64,000 nucleotides of DNA from the NCBI GenBank assembly GCA_013336525.1, contig JAAXTM010000004.1:230083-294082 (forward strand). The letters run 5' to 3'. The translations under genes were made by a program, and so were the position numbers. The notes below the pieces were generated by a model. It did not search any database, was not told the origin of the DNA, and was given only the letters and a program-made list of their open reading frames with translations. This stretch comes from Geobacteraceae bacterium. Its GTDB lineage: Bacteria; Desulfobacterota; Desulfuromonadia; Geobacterales; Pseudopelobacteraceae. This document shows, piece after piece, positions 39,564-48,075 of this stretch. How positions within the stretch are numbered: position 1 is the stretch's first letter; each line of letters starts with the position of its first letter.

Positions 39564-39869
39564 TTTGGATGAACCGCCTCAACCACTTTTACCGGGCGTC
39601 TCTTTAGGCTTCTCGCCTTCCTTCTGATCCTTTACAGCATCTTTCTTAGCGTCTTTTTTTACTTTTTTTGCCTTTTTGGCATCTTTCTTCTCGACTTTTT
39701 CCGCAGCCTTCTCAGTCACTTCAGCTTTGTCCTTCGGTGCGCTCCCGGCGCCCGCTGAACCGCCTCAACCACTTTGAGCCGCGCCAGCAGGTGCAGCAAT
39801 CGAAACACCTGCAACCAAACCGGCAATGCCAAGCCCTGCTACGAAACTTTTCATCTGGTCCTTGTCCAT
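39561..39869 (-). CDS. sbtA: SbtA-like selenopeptide with two in-frame UGA (Sec) codons
   Basis: From the ATG at 39869 (AAAGGTGG upstream) the frame runs 102 codons to TAG if UGA at 39765-39767 (residue 35) and 39579-39581 (residue 97) are read as selenocysteine. Both sit in the same motif, SG-U-GGS. The N-terminus MDKDQMKSFVAGLGIAGLVAGV looks like a hydrophobic leader ending near APAGAAQ. Between the Sec motifs is a Lys/Glu/Ala-rich linker (about 44-92). It is 66 bases upstream of the radical SAM maturase. A GGUC-capped hairpin after the second UGA resembles a SelB-binding SECIS. It was found by reading through stops, so ordinary gene callers will miss it. Confidence 0.85.
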
Positions 39870-40141
39870 GTTTCTACCACCTTTCTGTTTATTTTATTGC
39901 ACTACTGGATTTACTTTACCAATATATAATTACAAATCAATCGTTTTTTACGATTTAATTACAACATCATCACATTTAATTCAGAAAATCATGCACAGTT
40001 GTGCTTAACCTGTTGCTGTTTCTTGCCTTGCATTCGTTGTGCTGGTATATATCTGTGGTCTCAGACTCACTATGAATGTTTGTAATCACCGCTTTTTAAT
40101 ATTAACGGTATTTTCAGATAACAGTGTTCCTGGAGTAACTA
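39870..40141. other. divergent sbtA-selA promoter region
   Basis: 272 AT-rich bases between the divergent selenopeptide and selA genes. I see no clear sigma-54 site or operator palindrome. Confidence 0.4.
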
Positions 40142-41527
40142 ATGAAAAAAAACATCAGTTCAATCCCCAAGGTTGATAAAGTATTGTCTCTTTCACCAGT
40201 GGTGTCTCTGCTTGAAACTCATCCAAGGCCGACTGTCCTTGCAGCCGTGCGAAACGTTCTGGCAGCACTCAGAATTGATTCGCTAAACGGTACGCTGACG
40301 GCTGCGGTCGACGAGAACCACCTGTGCGGGTTGATAGTGAAAGAGCTTGAGAGTATTGTTGCTCCCAGTCTTCACCCTGTTGTGAACGGTACCGGAGTAG
40401 TGATTCATACCAATCTTGGCCGTTCACTTCTTTCGAAGTCGGCATGTCGTCAGATACAGGAGGTTTCAGAGCGCTACTCAAACCTTGAGATGGACATGGC
40501 GACAGGTGCCCGCGGCGAGCGGTATACTCACGTTGAATCTCTCCTTTGTGAGCTGACAGGGGCAGAAGCGGCAATTGTCGTAAACAATAATGCCGCAGCG
40601 GTTCTGCTGGCTCTTTCGGGGATGGCTGCCGGCAAAGAGGTTGTGGTCTCAAGAGGTGAACTTGTCGAAATCGGGGGGTCATTCAGGATACCGGATGTTA
40701 TGAGGTTGAGCGGCGGAATTCTGAAGGAGGTCGGGACCACAAACCGCACCCATCTGAAGGACTATCAAACCGCTATTTCCGAAGAAACAGCCCTGTTTCT
40801 CAAGGTTCATACCAGCAATTTTTCGGTAGTAGGTTTTACGGCAGAGGTAACCATCGACCAACTTGTCCAGTGCGGAAAGGAGAAGGGAATCCCGGTAATG
40901 GCCGATATCGGCAGCGGCTCACTACTTGATCTCTCCAAATACGGCATAACCGGAGAAATCCCGGTGCAGGAATATCTCAAGGCGGGCGTTGACATCCTTA
41001 CCTGCAGTGGTGACAAAATGCTTGGTGGTCCGCAGGCAGGCATCATACTCGGAAAACGGAAGATAATTTCCATACTGAGGAAAGAGCAGCTTCTGAGAGC
41101 ACTCAGGATTGACAAGATGACGCTTGCTGCGCTTGAAGCAACGTTGAGACTGTACCGGGACGAAAGGGATGCGGTGGCTGAGATACCTACGCTGCGCATG
41201 TTGACGGTGCAGCCTGCCGTTCTGAAGGCAAAAGCTTCGTCCTACATCCGCCGGATTCGACCAAAAATACCTTCTCCGGTCACCCTGACTGTTGTTGCCG
41301 GAAATTCTCAGGTGGGTGGCGGCTCTCTGCCAACACTGGACCTGCCAACGTTCCTCATGGCAATTGCGGCTGAAGGCTGGTCTCCTCAGCAAATAGACTC
41401 TGCTTTCAGGCAATGCAAAACTCCGGTGATGGGAAGGATCAACAAGGGGCAGTACCTGCTCGATCTCCGCACCCTTCAGGATGCTGATATTCCGGCACTT
41501 GTAGAGGCGATGGAAAAGCTGGGATAG
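40142..41527 (+). CDS. selA: L-seryl-tRNA(Sec) selenium transferase
   Basis: 461 residues, normal for bacterial SelA. It converts Ser-tRNA-Sec to Sec-tRNA-Sec using selenophosphate and PLP. Signatures are HPVVNGTGVVIHTNLGRSLLS, YSNLEMDMATGARGERYTHVE, AAIVVNNNAAAVLLAL, SRGELVEIGGSFRIPDVM, and the PLP lysine in TCSGDKMLGGPQAGIILG. GGAG precedes the ATG. selB is not within the window and does not follow immediately. The gene is divergent from the selenopeptide operon and supplies the Sec needed by sbtA and fdhA. Confidence 0.97.
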   Translation: MKKNISSIPKVDKVLSLSPVVSLLETHPRPTVLAAVRNVLAALRIDSLNGTLTAAVDENHLCGLIVKELESIVAPSLHPVVNGTGVVIHTNLGRSLLSKSACRQIQEVSERYSNLEMDMATGARGERYTHVESLLCELTGAEAAIVVNNNAAAVLLALSGMAAGKEVVVSRGELVEIGGSFRIPDVMRLSGGILKEVGTTNRTHLKDYQTAISEETALFLKVHTSNFSVVGFTAEVTIDQLVQCGKEKGIPVMADIGSGSLLDLSKYGITGEIPVQEYLKAGVDILTCSGDKMLGGPQAGIILGKRKIISILRKEQLLRALRIDKMTLAALEATLRLYRDERDAVAEIPTLRMLTVQPAVLKAKASSYIRRIRPKIPSPVTLTVVAGNSQVGGGSLPTLDLPTFLMAIAAEGWSPQQIDSAFRQCKTPVMGRINKGQYLLDLRTLQDADIPALVEAMEKLG

Positions 41528-41556
41528 TGAATATACCTAGCTGCGTATAGATGTTG

Positions 41557-42684
41557 TTACGAAGGATCAACAGATAGCACGGGGAGTTTTCCATGCTTTT
41601 TATCAGGCTGGTTCGTTCGTTCGGATGATACTAGCTCTGCCACAACCCTGCCGACTGGAGTTGTAACCTCAACCCTTACCGGAACGCGGTTTTCGTCATC
41701 GGTCAGCCAGATCAATATTCCGCGGTTATTCTTGAAAAATCCGTTCTCGCTAAATAACGGCTTGATCACCAACGTTTCTGCAGTGCGCATACCCGGCAGT
41801 GACAGCTTTTCCCGTCGAATAACATCCACCGGCACCAAAGAACTCTTGTCTCCGTCATACAGGCGCAGGGTGAGGGGCGTGCCTACTGCCAGTGACTGCT
41901 GCCGGATAAAATAGAACCCCGAAATAATGTCAAGCGTGTCCAGATGTTCGAGCGGCTCGGTGCTTGAAATATTTTTCAGGCGATCAACCCAGAAGGTTTT
42001 ACGTTCGTGAAACATCAGGTTAAAGCCGGTGTCACTGACTAAAGAGCCTTCCTGCTGGCGGATGCGGGTCAGCAGATAGCGCCCCTTGATCAGCCGCGTA
42101 TCGGTGTAGTCGTTTACCGGATAGATAACAGACATGATGCTGTTGGAGCGAACACTGGTGGTTATGCGCAGTTCTCCCTCTTTGTTTGATGCTTCCAGCA
42201 GTGCGCTGCCCACCGGCACACCCAGCAGGCTGATTTGATAGGCCAGCTTTTCCTGCTGCAGCGGCGCGATATGGTCGGGATTCAGCCGAAACTCCTCGGG
42301 CTGCTTTTGGGCCACATGCGTTGATCTTTGCTTGGGAGGCTCCGGAAGATGATCTGTGATCTCTGGCTGTTCAGGTTGTGATGGAGCCGTTTCCGGCGGT
42401 GCCGATGAATAAGGAGGATTTGGATGTGAAGAGAGTGCGGCAAGCCTGTTTGGAATATGTTGTTTTGGTGGTTTTATAACTTGTGGAGTTGGAGCAGAGG
42501 CCACAGGAAGATCTTTCAGATCAACCATCACCGCTGCTGGCTCGCTTACCGCTTTGCCGAAATCATAGGAGCCGAACCGCTCCAGCAGCACAGCTGCCAG
42601 GCTGTGTCCTAGAACTGACAGCACAATACAAACAGTCAGCAGAACCTTAAAATGGATCGTATGTCTGGCGGCTAGTTTTTTCAT
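41557..42684 (-). CDS. DUF3108-domain protein with TonB-like N-terminus
   Basis: 375 residues. The N-terminal membrane helix (FKVLLTVCIVLSVLGHSLAAVLL) is followed by a Pro-rich periplasmic spacer (about 55-130, PPKQHIPNRLA ... SAPPETAPSQPEQPEI), resembling TonB-type anchors. The C-terminal about 230 residues form a DUF3108 beta-barrel-like domain (LAYQISLLGVPVGSALLEAS ... YTDTRLIKGRYLLTRIRQQEG). Its function is unknown; a role at the cell envelope is inferred from the anchor and spacer. It lies downstream of the porin-cytochrome operon behind a terminator. Confidence 0.8.
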   Translation of the reverse strand: MKKLAARHTIHFKVLLTVCIVLSVLGHSLAAVLLERFGSYDFGKAVSEPAAVMVDLKDLPVASAPTPQVIKPPKQHIPNRLAALSSHPNPPYSSAPPETAPSQPEQPEITDHLPEPPKQRSTHVAQKQPEEFRLNPDHIAPLQQEKLAYQISLLGVPVGSALLEASNKEGELRITTSVRSNSIMSVIYPVNDYTDTRLIKGRYLLTRIRQQEGSLVSDTGFNLMFHERKTFWVDRLKNISSTEPLEHLDTLDIISGFYFIRQQSLAVGTPLTLRLYDGDKSSLVPVDVIRREKLSLPGMRTAETLVIKPLFSENGFFKNNRGILIWLTDDENRVPVRVEVTTPVGRVVAELVSSERTNQPDKKHGKLPVLSVDPS

Positions 42685-42698
42685 GGCTTAAGTAAAAA

Positions 42699-42722
42699 TA
42701 CCGCCCCCGGGAGGGGGCGGTA
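42699..42722 (-). terminator. terminator of the porin-cytochrome operon
   Basis: On the minus strand TACCGCCCCC / GGGGGCGGTA forms a tight stem, followed by TTTTT. A second hairpin (CCCCGGAGGC/GCCTCTGGGG, 42770-42794) lies between it and the cytochrome stop. Confidence 0.85.
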
Positions 42723-42806
42723 AGCGGTACCGGTTGCGGTACATCAGAGAATAAGGACAGAGTTGTTATCCCCAGAGGCGTTCGGCCTCCGGGGATGGTA
42801 TACGGG

Positions 42807-44966
42807 TTACGGGCGTGCAGCGACAACACCGGTTGTGGCGTTAGCACCAAACCAAGCACGTGCCTCAGGGTAGCCGGCAGGGATAGTAATCGTTCCATCA
42901 AACGCACCATTATCTACCCAGTCAATGGAGTCAAAAAGCAGCCGCTTTACATAGTAGCGGTTATGGGCATAGCCGCCCTTTTCCTTTGTTGGTAGCAGTG
43001 AGTTCTGATATGCGCCATAGTATCTGATATCAGGTACTGTAGTTGCATTAGTAACGACAGCTGAGATATCGATGCCCATAGCATTAGTTATGGTGTTAGT
43101 TAGATACGCAGTTAACAATAGACCTGTTTCCTGATAACCCTCAGACTCCTCCTGCAGCTTGGCTGCACTGATCGGGTAGGTTGTATGACAAGTATTACAG
43201 GTTGATTGTCCCTTAATGGCTGTAATGGTTTCACCTGTCTTTGTAACCGGGCTGAATGTATGGGTACTACCAGACATATGACAGGCAACACAGGGACCTG
43301 ATGTGCCAGTACCCGGTTTATCTACAGTACCAATCTTATCATGTGCAAAATAAGACGGGTTAGCGTAGTGTTCAGCGCGGTCTCCATCTGCATCAACATC
43401 AAATTCATACATCATGTGTGACTGGCTACTGAACAATATGCCGCCTGCAGGCAGATAATGTGGTCTGAAGCTTGTGCTTCTAGAATTGTCGATTACGTTT
43501 CTGCGTGATGAGTGACAAGCCATACAGATATTACTATTACTTACATTAGGGAATGTAATAGCTGCAGTATTGTAAGTATAAAGCGCTGTAATTGCACCAG
43601 GAGTGCGAGTGGTACCTTTGCCGGCATTGCTGTGGCAACCCCAGCAGTAGAGCATCTCTTTCTGGCCGCCTATACGATGTGAGAAATCCAATGTATCTGT
43701 GGCGTAGGCGGTTGGGCTGTTTAAATAACTTACAGCTCCCGTAGAAGTATGACAACGAGCACAAGACATACTGGTAACTCCACCTTCCTCAGCCCAGGCA
43801 GCTGCGTCAGCTATTGTTACACCGGCTTTCATGACCGCATCGGTCATACCTTTAGACCTATCGTAACTACCATCAGCTTTTTTAGTGTAAGTATCCTGTG
43901 CTTCATATTTTTTAGTCAACAATCTACCTGCTTTTTTTGATTTTGCCCAATCAGTGTAGATGGTTGAGGCAACAGTTGTATCAAGTTCGTAAATTCTGGT
44001 ACCTTCAGCATTCAATGAACTTGCGAGATTTCCTGTATTGGTCTTTGCCTCATGGTTGTGGCAGTCAAAGCATGGATTCGCCGTATTGGTCCGTAATACA
44101 TAACCTTCAATCACGAAAGGTGTATTTGGATTGTCATAGTGAGTTGACCCGATTATACGATACCATGCTGTCTCATGCTGGAATTTGGATGTGACAATTG
44201 TAGTGTCAGGCAGAGCAACACCATCTTCGTCAGTAACAGCGAGAGTTAGGGTATTACCAGAGCCAACGAGTGTACCGTCAGCCTTGGTGTATGTATGACA
44301 ACTGGTACACATGGTAAACTGCTGGTTAGTTGTTGGTACAGCAGCAAGAACAGTGGTCCCATCAACAACGACATTACTAGGGACCCAGCCAATTACACTA
44401 CGCAGCACATCAGGCTTGTGTGAGGTATGGCAGGTGTCACACTTGATGTTGCGGGCATTTTCTGTAGTCAAATCTCCCGGAGCCGCCGCAAGGTTATTAG
44501 CCAAGGCGTCTTTGTCCCCAGTAAATCCTGACTTCATAGCCTGCACTGCGCCTTCGTGGGTGTGGCAACGGTTACAGATCTGGTCGGTTTCAAGTTCGCC
44601 GGCACCATGTTTTGAAGTTACTACCTTTGCCAGTGATGCATCATCACTGGCGTGGCATTGAATACATCCACCTAAGCTAGGGTCAGCATAGGGCAGGGGA
44701 CCGACGCCGTTGTGTTGAGCGCCTCCTCCATGACATCCCTGGCAGCCCACATTTTTAAGCGAGTGAATTGAGGCATAATAGTCGGCATAAATGTCATTGC
44801 CAGTCAAAGACTCTAGTCGACCACTGTGACATTGGGCACATGATGCTTCACTGACATTTGCAACACTGCCAAGAGTCCCACCCGTCTTGCTGGACGAGCC
44901 GCAGCCGTACAGCATTGCCGCCATGGACAGTAAACAAAAAGGCATAATTAATTTCTTCATCTGCAT
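42807..44966 (-). CDS. OmcB-like dodecaheme outer-membrane lipoprotein cytochrome c
   Basis: 719 residues with 12 CXXCH heme-binding motifs (CAQCH, CQGCH, CIQCH, CNRCH, CDTCH, CTSCH, CFDCH, CARCH, CWGCH, CMACH, CVACH, CNTCH). The signal peptide ends at AMLYGC, a lipobox. The ATG has AAGGAGG upstream. The early segment GCQGCHGGGAQHNGVGPLPY resembles G. sulfurreducens OmcB as I remember it. The order porin, octaheme, dodecaheme matches the ombB-omaB-omcB conduit that moves electrons across the outer membrane to Fe(III) or other extracellular acceptors. Surface location is inferred from the family. Spacing to the previous gene is 30 bases. Confidence 0.9.
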   Translation of the reverse strand: MQMKKLIMPFCLLSMAAMLYGCGSSSKTGGTLGSVANVSEASCAQCHSGRLESLTGNDIYADYYASIHSLKNVGCQGCHGGGAQHNGVGPLPYADPSLGGCIQCHASDDASLAKVVTSKHGAGELETDQICNRCHTHEGAVQAMKSGFTGDKDALANNLAAAPGDLTTENARNIKCDTCHTSHKPDVLRSVIGWVPSNVVVDGTTVLAAVPTTNQQFTMCTSCHTYTKADGTLVGSGNTLTLAVTDEDGVALPDTTIVTSKFQHETAWYRIIGSTHYDNPNTPFVIEGYVLRTNTANPCFDCHNHEAKTNTGNLASSLNAEGTRIYELDTTVASTIYTDWAKSKKAGRLLTKKYEAQDTYTKKADGSYDRSKGMTDAVMKAGVTIADAAAWAEEGGVTSMSCARCHTSTGAVSYLNSPTAYATDTLDFSHRIGGQKEMLYCWGCHSNAGKGTTRTPGAITALYTYNTAAITFPNVSNSNICMACHSSRRNVIDNSRSTSFRPHYLPAGGILFSSQSHMMYEFDVDADGDRAEHYANPSYFAHDKIGTVDKPGTGTSGPCVACHMSGSTHTFSPVTKTGETITAIKGQSTCNTCHTTYPISAAKLQEESEGYQETGLLLTAYLTNTITNAMGIDISAVVTNATTVPDIRYYGAYQNSLLPTKEKGGYAHNRYYVKRLLFDSIDWVDNGAFDGTITIPAGYPEARAWFGANATTGVVAARP

Positions 44967-44996
44967 ACTTTTTTCCTCCTTGGTTATAGTTTGAAA

Positions 44997-45725
44997 TTAA
45001 TACGTTCCCGGCATATGGCACTTCAGACAAACCTTGCCGCCTGACTTGTCTTTGAAATTGCCGGATTTCCAGTTTCTCGGATGAGGACGCACCTTGCCGC
45101 TGCTGTGGCACTGGATGCAGACATCGCCATCAGGGTGGCAGGTCTGGCATGACTGCAGATTGCGCCGCGCTTCGTAGGTGTGATCTGATCTCCAGTTACT
45201 TGCCACATACTGCTGTGCTCCGGCACCAAGCGGATTGTGTGATTTAATCCGCAGCGATCCCTTGGGGAAACGACTGTGACAATCGGTACAGGACTTTTGG
45301 TTGTGACAACGTAAGCAGGATTGCGGGTTGTCCTTTGCTTTTATCGGATGAATGCTGATGAAGTCACTGCGATGATTCTTCGGTAAATAGTTCTGTTTGA
45401 AAGTATTTCTGTTAAGTTCGGCATCGGCACCACCACCGGCATGGCAGTCACTGCAAAAAGACTGCGTGTGACAGTCGACACAGTTGGATCCGGCTTTCCC
45501 TGCTAAAGCCCGGTGCTCACCCATCCAATCAGTGTTCTGGTGGTGTTTTCCGGCCCAGTCGTTGTCGTGGGTCAGGGGGATGCCTTGATCCTTGTGACAT
45601 TCGTTACAATCTTTCAGTGGCATCTTGGCGTACTCTTTGTGCGACATCTTTTCTGCACTGGACTGTTGGTTGAATGCCAGCAGGCCGTAAATAAGCAGTG
45701 CGCAGATGAAAAAAGCTTTTTTCAC
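44997..45725 (-). CDS. OmaB-like octaheme periplasmic cytochrome c
   Basis: 242 residues with a signal peptide (KKAFFICALLIYGLLAFNQQSSA) and eight CXXCH motifs (CNECH, CVDCH, CSDCH, CLRCH, CTDCH, CQTCH, CIQCH, CLKCH). Heme count and length match OmaB/OmaC, which sit inside the porin and receive electrons from periplasmic carriers. It lies 15 bases after the porin gene and 30 before the dodecaheme gene, so the three are one operon. Confidence 0.9.
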   Translation of the reverse strand: MKKAFFICALLIYGLLAFNQQSSAEKMSHKEYAKMPLKDCNECHKDQGIPLTHDNDWAGKHHQNTDWMGEHRALAGKAGSNCVDCHTQSFCSDCHAGGGADAELNRNTFKQNYLPKNHRSDFISIHPIKAKDNPQSCLRCHNQKSCTDCHSRFPKGSLRIKSHNPLGAGAQQYVASNWRSDHTYEARRNLQSCQTCHPDGDVCIQCHSSGKVRPHPRNWKSGNFKDKSGGKVCLKCHMPGTY

Positions 45726-45740
45726 AATAATCCCCCCTTT

Positions 45741-46958
45741 CTAGAAGTCGTAGTTAAAAACGGCCCGGCCGGACCAGTCATGTTCAAAATGACCGACGTC
45801 AACGTTGTCCTGGACCCGCAGATCGAATGACATGGCTTTGTCAAGCTTGTAGCGCGTGCCAAGCCAGTAAGTCTGGGCAGTCGTATCGCCGGTCATGCTG
45901 TCTTTTTGGTACACATCATAGGCTATGCCACCCGCCAGTTGCAGCTTGGGGGTGTAGTCGTACAGTACATCAAGGGTTGCACCATTCAGGTCCCCGGCAT
46001 AACCTTGCCGACGGTCGTAGGCCACATCAATCATCAGGTTTGTGATCGGGCGGACCTTCAGGCCGATTTCATACACATCGCCGGAGGTGTCGCCACCGAA
46101 ATCCTGTCGCTTGTATGCACCACGTACGGCAAACATGTCGTTGATGGTGTAGTCAGCACGAACGGAACCTTCCAGATAACGGTCTACTGCAAACACGGAG
46201 TAAATTGAGGTGTAGTCGAAGGTTGGATAGCTTTTAAACCATTCTGCGGAAATAACCAGATCGACAGAGGCAAAGTACTTGGCTCCAATCAGTACCTCTT
46301 CGAAGGTTTCACTGGCTGTGTCAAATCTGGTGTTGCCGTAAAGTTTCAGCCCTTTAAACAGATACTGTTTAAACATGGCGCCGATTGTTTCACGGGCAAT
46401 GCCATCCTGATCGCGTTTTATAAAATAGCTGATTTCTGCGTCTGTTGCCGGGTAGCCTGTCAGGGTTGCAGCCGCACCAAAAACGGTATCCCCGCCATGG
46501 GCCAGCTCCCGATCAATGCCGAAAAACACGTTACGACCACCCAACAGGGAAAATGCGATCGGGCCGACGTTTTTCAGGTTTACCATGCCCCCGTCAATCA
46601 GAGCGCTTCCGGCAGCGTTGTTTACAAATTGCCGCCCAATACGGATATCAAGCTTGTCGAACAGGTTGGTATAATCTCCATACAGGTAGAACAGGCGGCT
46701 TTCAAAGCCATCACCGTTTCTTATGTCCTGGCTGATGCGGCCATAACCATGCAGCGTAAACTTGTTTTCAGCATCAATTTTGGTTGCTGAAAATCTCAAT
46801 AGTTGTGCTAGTTCGACCTGCTTTTGATCATTGAATATGCTGTTGAACCAAAGAATCTGGCTGGATGACCGGCCATGAAATTCGGCAGACCATGCAGATA
46901 CGGCGGAAAATAAAATTGAGCCGCATATGATTGTCCTGAAAATATGTTTCATACGCAT
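45741..46958 (-). CDS. OmbB-like outer-membrane porin of the cytochrome conduit
   Basis: 405 residues. A signal peptide (MRMKHIFRTIICGSILFSAVSAWSA, cut after AWSA) is followed by alternating beta-strands with aromatic girdles and a C-terminal Phe (GRAVFNYDF), as in beta-barrel proteins. In the family the barrel holds the cytochromes together across the outer membrane. There are no heme motifs. AAAGGAGG precedes the ATG, and a similar ribosome site appears about 60 bases further upstream in front of a 22-codon leader frame. Confidence 0.88.
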   Translation of the reverse strand: MRMKHIFRTIICGSILFSAVSAWSAEFHGRSSSQILWFNSIFNDQKQVELAQLLRFSATKIDAENKFTLHGYGRISQDIRNGDGFESRLFYLYGDYTNLFDKLDIRIGRQFVNNAAGSALIDGGMVNLKNVGPIAFSLLGGRNVFFGIDRELAHGGDTVFGAAATLTGYPATDAEISYFIKRDQDGIARETIGAMFKQYLFKGLKLYGNTRFDTASETFEEVLIGAKYFASVDLVISAEWFKSYPTFDYTSIYSVFAVDRYLEGSVRADYTINDMFAVRGAYKRQDFGGDTSGDVYEIGLKVRPITNLMIDVAYDRRQGYAGDLNGATLDVLYDYTPKLQLAGGIAYDVYQKDSMTGDTTAQTYWLGTRYKLDKAMSFDLRVQDNVDVGHFEHDWSGRAVFNYDF

Positions 46959-47017
46959 TCAACGGACCTCCTTTCGTAAAATTTAAAACAGAACACACTT
47001 AGTTCGGAAACGGCCAT
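46949..47017 (-). CDS. possible 22-codon leader ORF before the porin gene
   Basis: An ATG at 47017 lies at the edge of AAAGGAGG; the frame runs 22 codons and its stop overlaps the porin start (ATGCGTATGA). The ribosome site is too close to the ATG for comfort, and a GTG a few codons later is an alternative. It may be a coupling leader or only a duplicated ribosome-binding region. Confidence 0.25.
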   Translation of the reverse strand: MAVSELSVFCFKFYERRSVECV

Positions 47018-47195
47018 CCTCCTTTCGTTAGATTTGCTGCTTTCGGTGTTATGATAAAAAGTTCCTTTTAAGTCTGCCCTTTCTATAAGATTTGTTCTGT
47101 TTAAATATCAATTATGTTCTTGTGCGTGGAAAATTTGCATCAAGTCAATAGAGGCTATCCTCCAATTTGCCGTTGACAAGGGTGCCCATGAAAAA

Positions 47196-47387
47196 TTACA
47201 TTCCGACCTTCACCACATTTCTTTGATAAACCGGGCAGTCCTTATACCGATCCATACAATATGCGGCAATCATGGGTGTAGTCCGTCCGGTGACGTGGCA
47301 GCAGTAACAGTCGTCAAAAGGGTGGCTTGAAAATTCACACAAGCATGGTTTTGTTGACTGGTTTTGTGTCGCAGCTGAGTCGCTCAT
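47196..47387 (-). CDS. small cysteine-rich protein
   Basis: 63 residues with seven Cys: PCLCEFSSHPFDDCYCCHVTG and then AAYCMDRYKDCPVYQ. The spacing CxC-x(10)-CxCC ... C-x(6)-C suggests metal binding or disulfides. No signal peptide is present. I recall short proteins with a similar DCYC...YC...CPVY pattern in other anaerobes, but I cannot name the family. It is between the porin-cytochrome operon and the molybdenum cofactor genes. No strong ribosome site is visible. Confidence 0.6.
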   Translation of the reverse strand: MSDSAATQNQSTKPCLCEFSSHPFDDCYCCHVTGRTTPMIAAYCMDRYKDCPVYQRNVVKVGM

Positions 47388-47576
47388 GGCTTAAATTGTT
47401 GAGCATAAAGAGTGCCAAAATCAGGAGTGACGTAATAACGGTATGTTAGGTGAATTTATGCCAAAAAAAGAGTATGCAAAAACGATAGTAGTAGCTAAAA
47501 CAGATAGCTAAAATGGATAGTGCGTGAGGTGAAAAGGTGGTGGAATTATTGCTTGGGGAGTTTTAAACCATAAAAT

Positions 47577-47619
47577 AAGGGGGAAAAAACTGCATTATGA
47601 CGCTCAGTTGCTCCCCCTT
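47577..47619 (-). terminator. terminator after the MOSC gene
   Basis: The minus strand has stem AAGGGGG / CCCCCTT with an inner AACTG/CAGTT pairing, followed by ATTTTAT. It lies just after the MOSC stop codon and ends the minus-strand cofactor gene block. Confidence 0.7.
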
Positions 47620-47641
47620 GCTGGTAAACAATCTTCTGTGG

Positions 47642-48070
47642 CTAAACGGTCTTTATCTCATCCCCCGGCTTAATCAAACCTCCGGCAAGGACCTTGGCAA
47701 AAATCCCTTCTTTCGGCATGACGCAGTCACCGGCCTGATCATAAATAGCGCAGCGGTTGTGACACTCCTTGCCGATCTGGGTTACCTCCAACAGGGTTTC
47801 ACCTGCCTGCAGATGACTGCCGATCGGCAGACTGACCAGATCGATACCGGTTGTCGTGATGTTCTCGGCAAAGTCGCCTGAATCGACATCCAGCCCAAGC
47901 GCCCGCATCTTGTCGATGCTCTCTGATGCCAGCAGGCTTATCTGGCGGTGCCAGTCACCGGCATGGGCGTCCCCCACGATGCCGTGGTTTTCGCGCAGTT
48001 CCACCGCTGCAACCGGCTTCTTTCGCTCTCCCTTGTTTTCGCTGATACAGACCGCTTTGACTGTTGCCAT
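47642..48070 (-). CDS. MOSC domain protein
   Basis: 142 residues forming a single MOSC domain: ISENKGERKKPVAAVELRENHGIVGDAHAG, WHRQISLLASESIDKM, DFAENITTTGIDL, and the Cys-containing GKECHNRCAIYDQAGDCVMPKEGIFA. MOSC domains handle sulfurated molybdenum cofactor or molybdopterin. It follows moaA by 5 bases. Short MOSC proteins like this are common in anaerobes beside moa/mob genes. The specific activity is not known. Confidence 0.9.
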   Translation of the reverse strand: MATVKAVCISENKGERKKPVAAVELRENHGIVGDAHAGDWHRQISLLASESIDKMRALGLDVDSGDFAENITTTGIDLVSLPIGSHLQAGETLLEVTQIGKECHNRCAIYDQAGDCVMPKEGIFAKVLAGGLIKPGDEIKTV

Positions 48071-48075
48071 AATAT

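Noticed and set aside
39561..39869. sbtA as a pseudogene or two short genes interrupted by stop codons
   Set aside because: Both stops are UGA, in identical SG-U-GGS contexts, next to Sec genes and a peptide maturase.
46959..47195. c-di-GMP (GEMM) riboswitch upstream of the cytochrome operon
   Set aside because: Such riboswitches are common in this group, but I could not find the conserved GEMM core sequences here.
47459..47512. 17-codon frame with an AGGTGA upstream
   Set aside because: Too short, low complexity and without supporting context.
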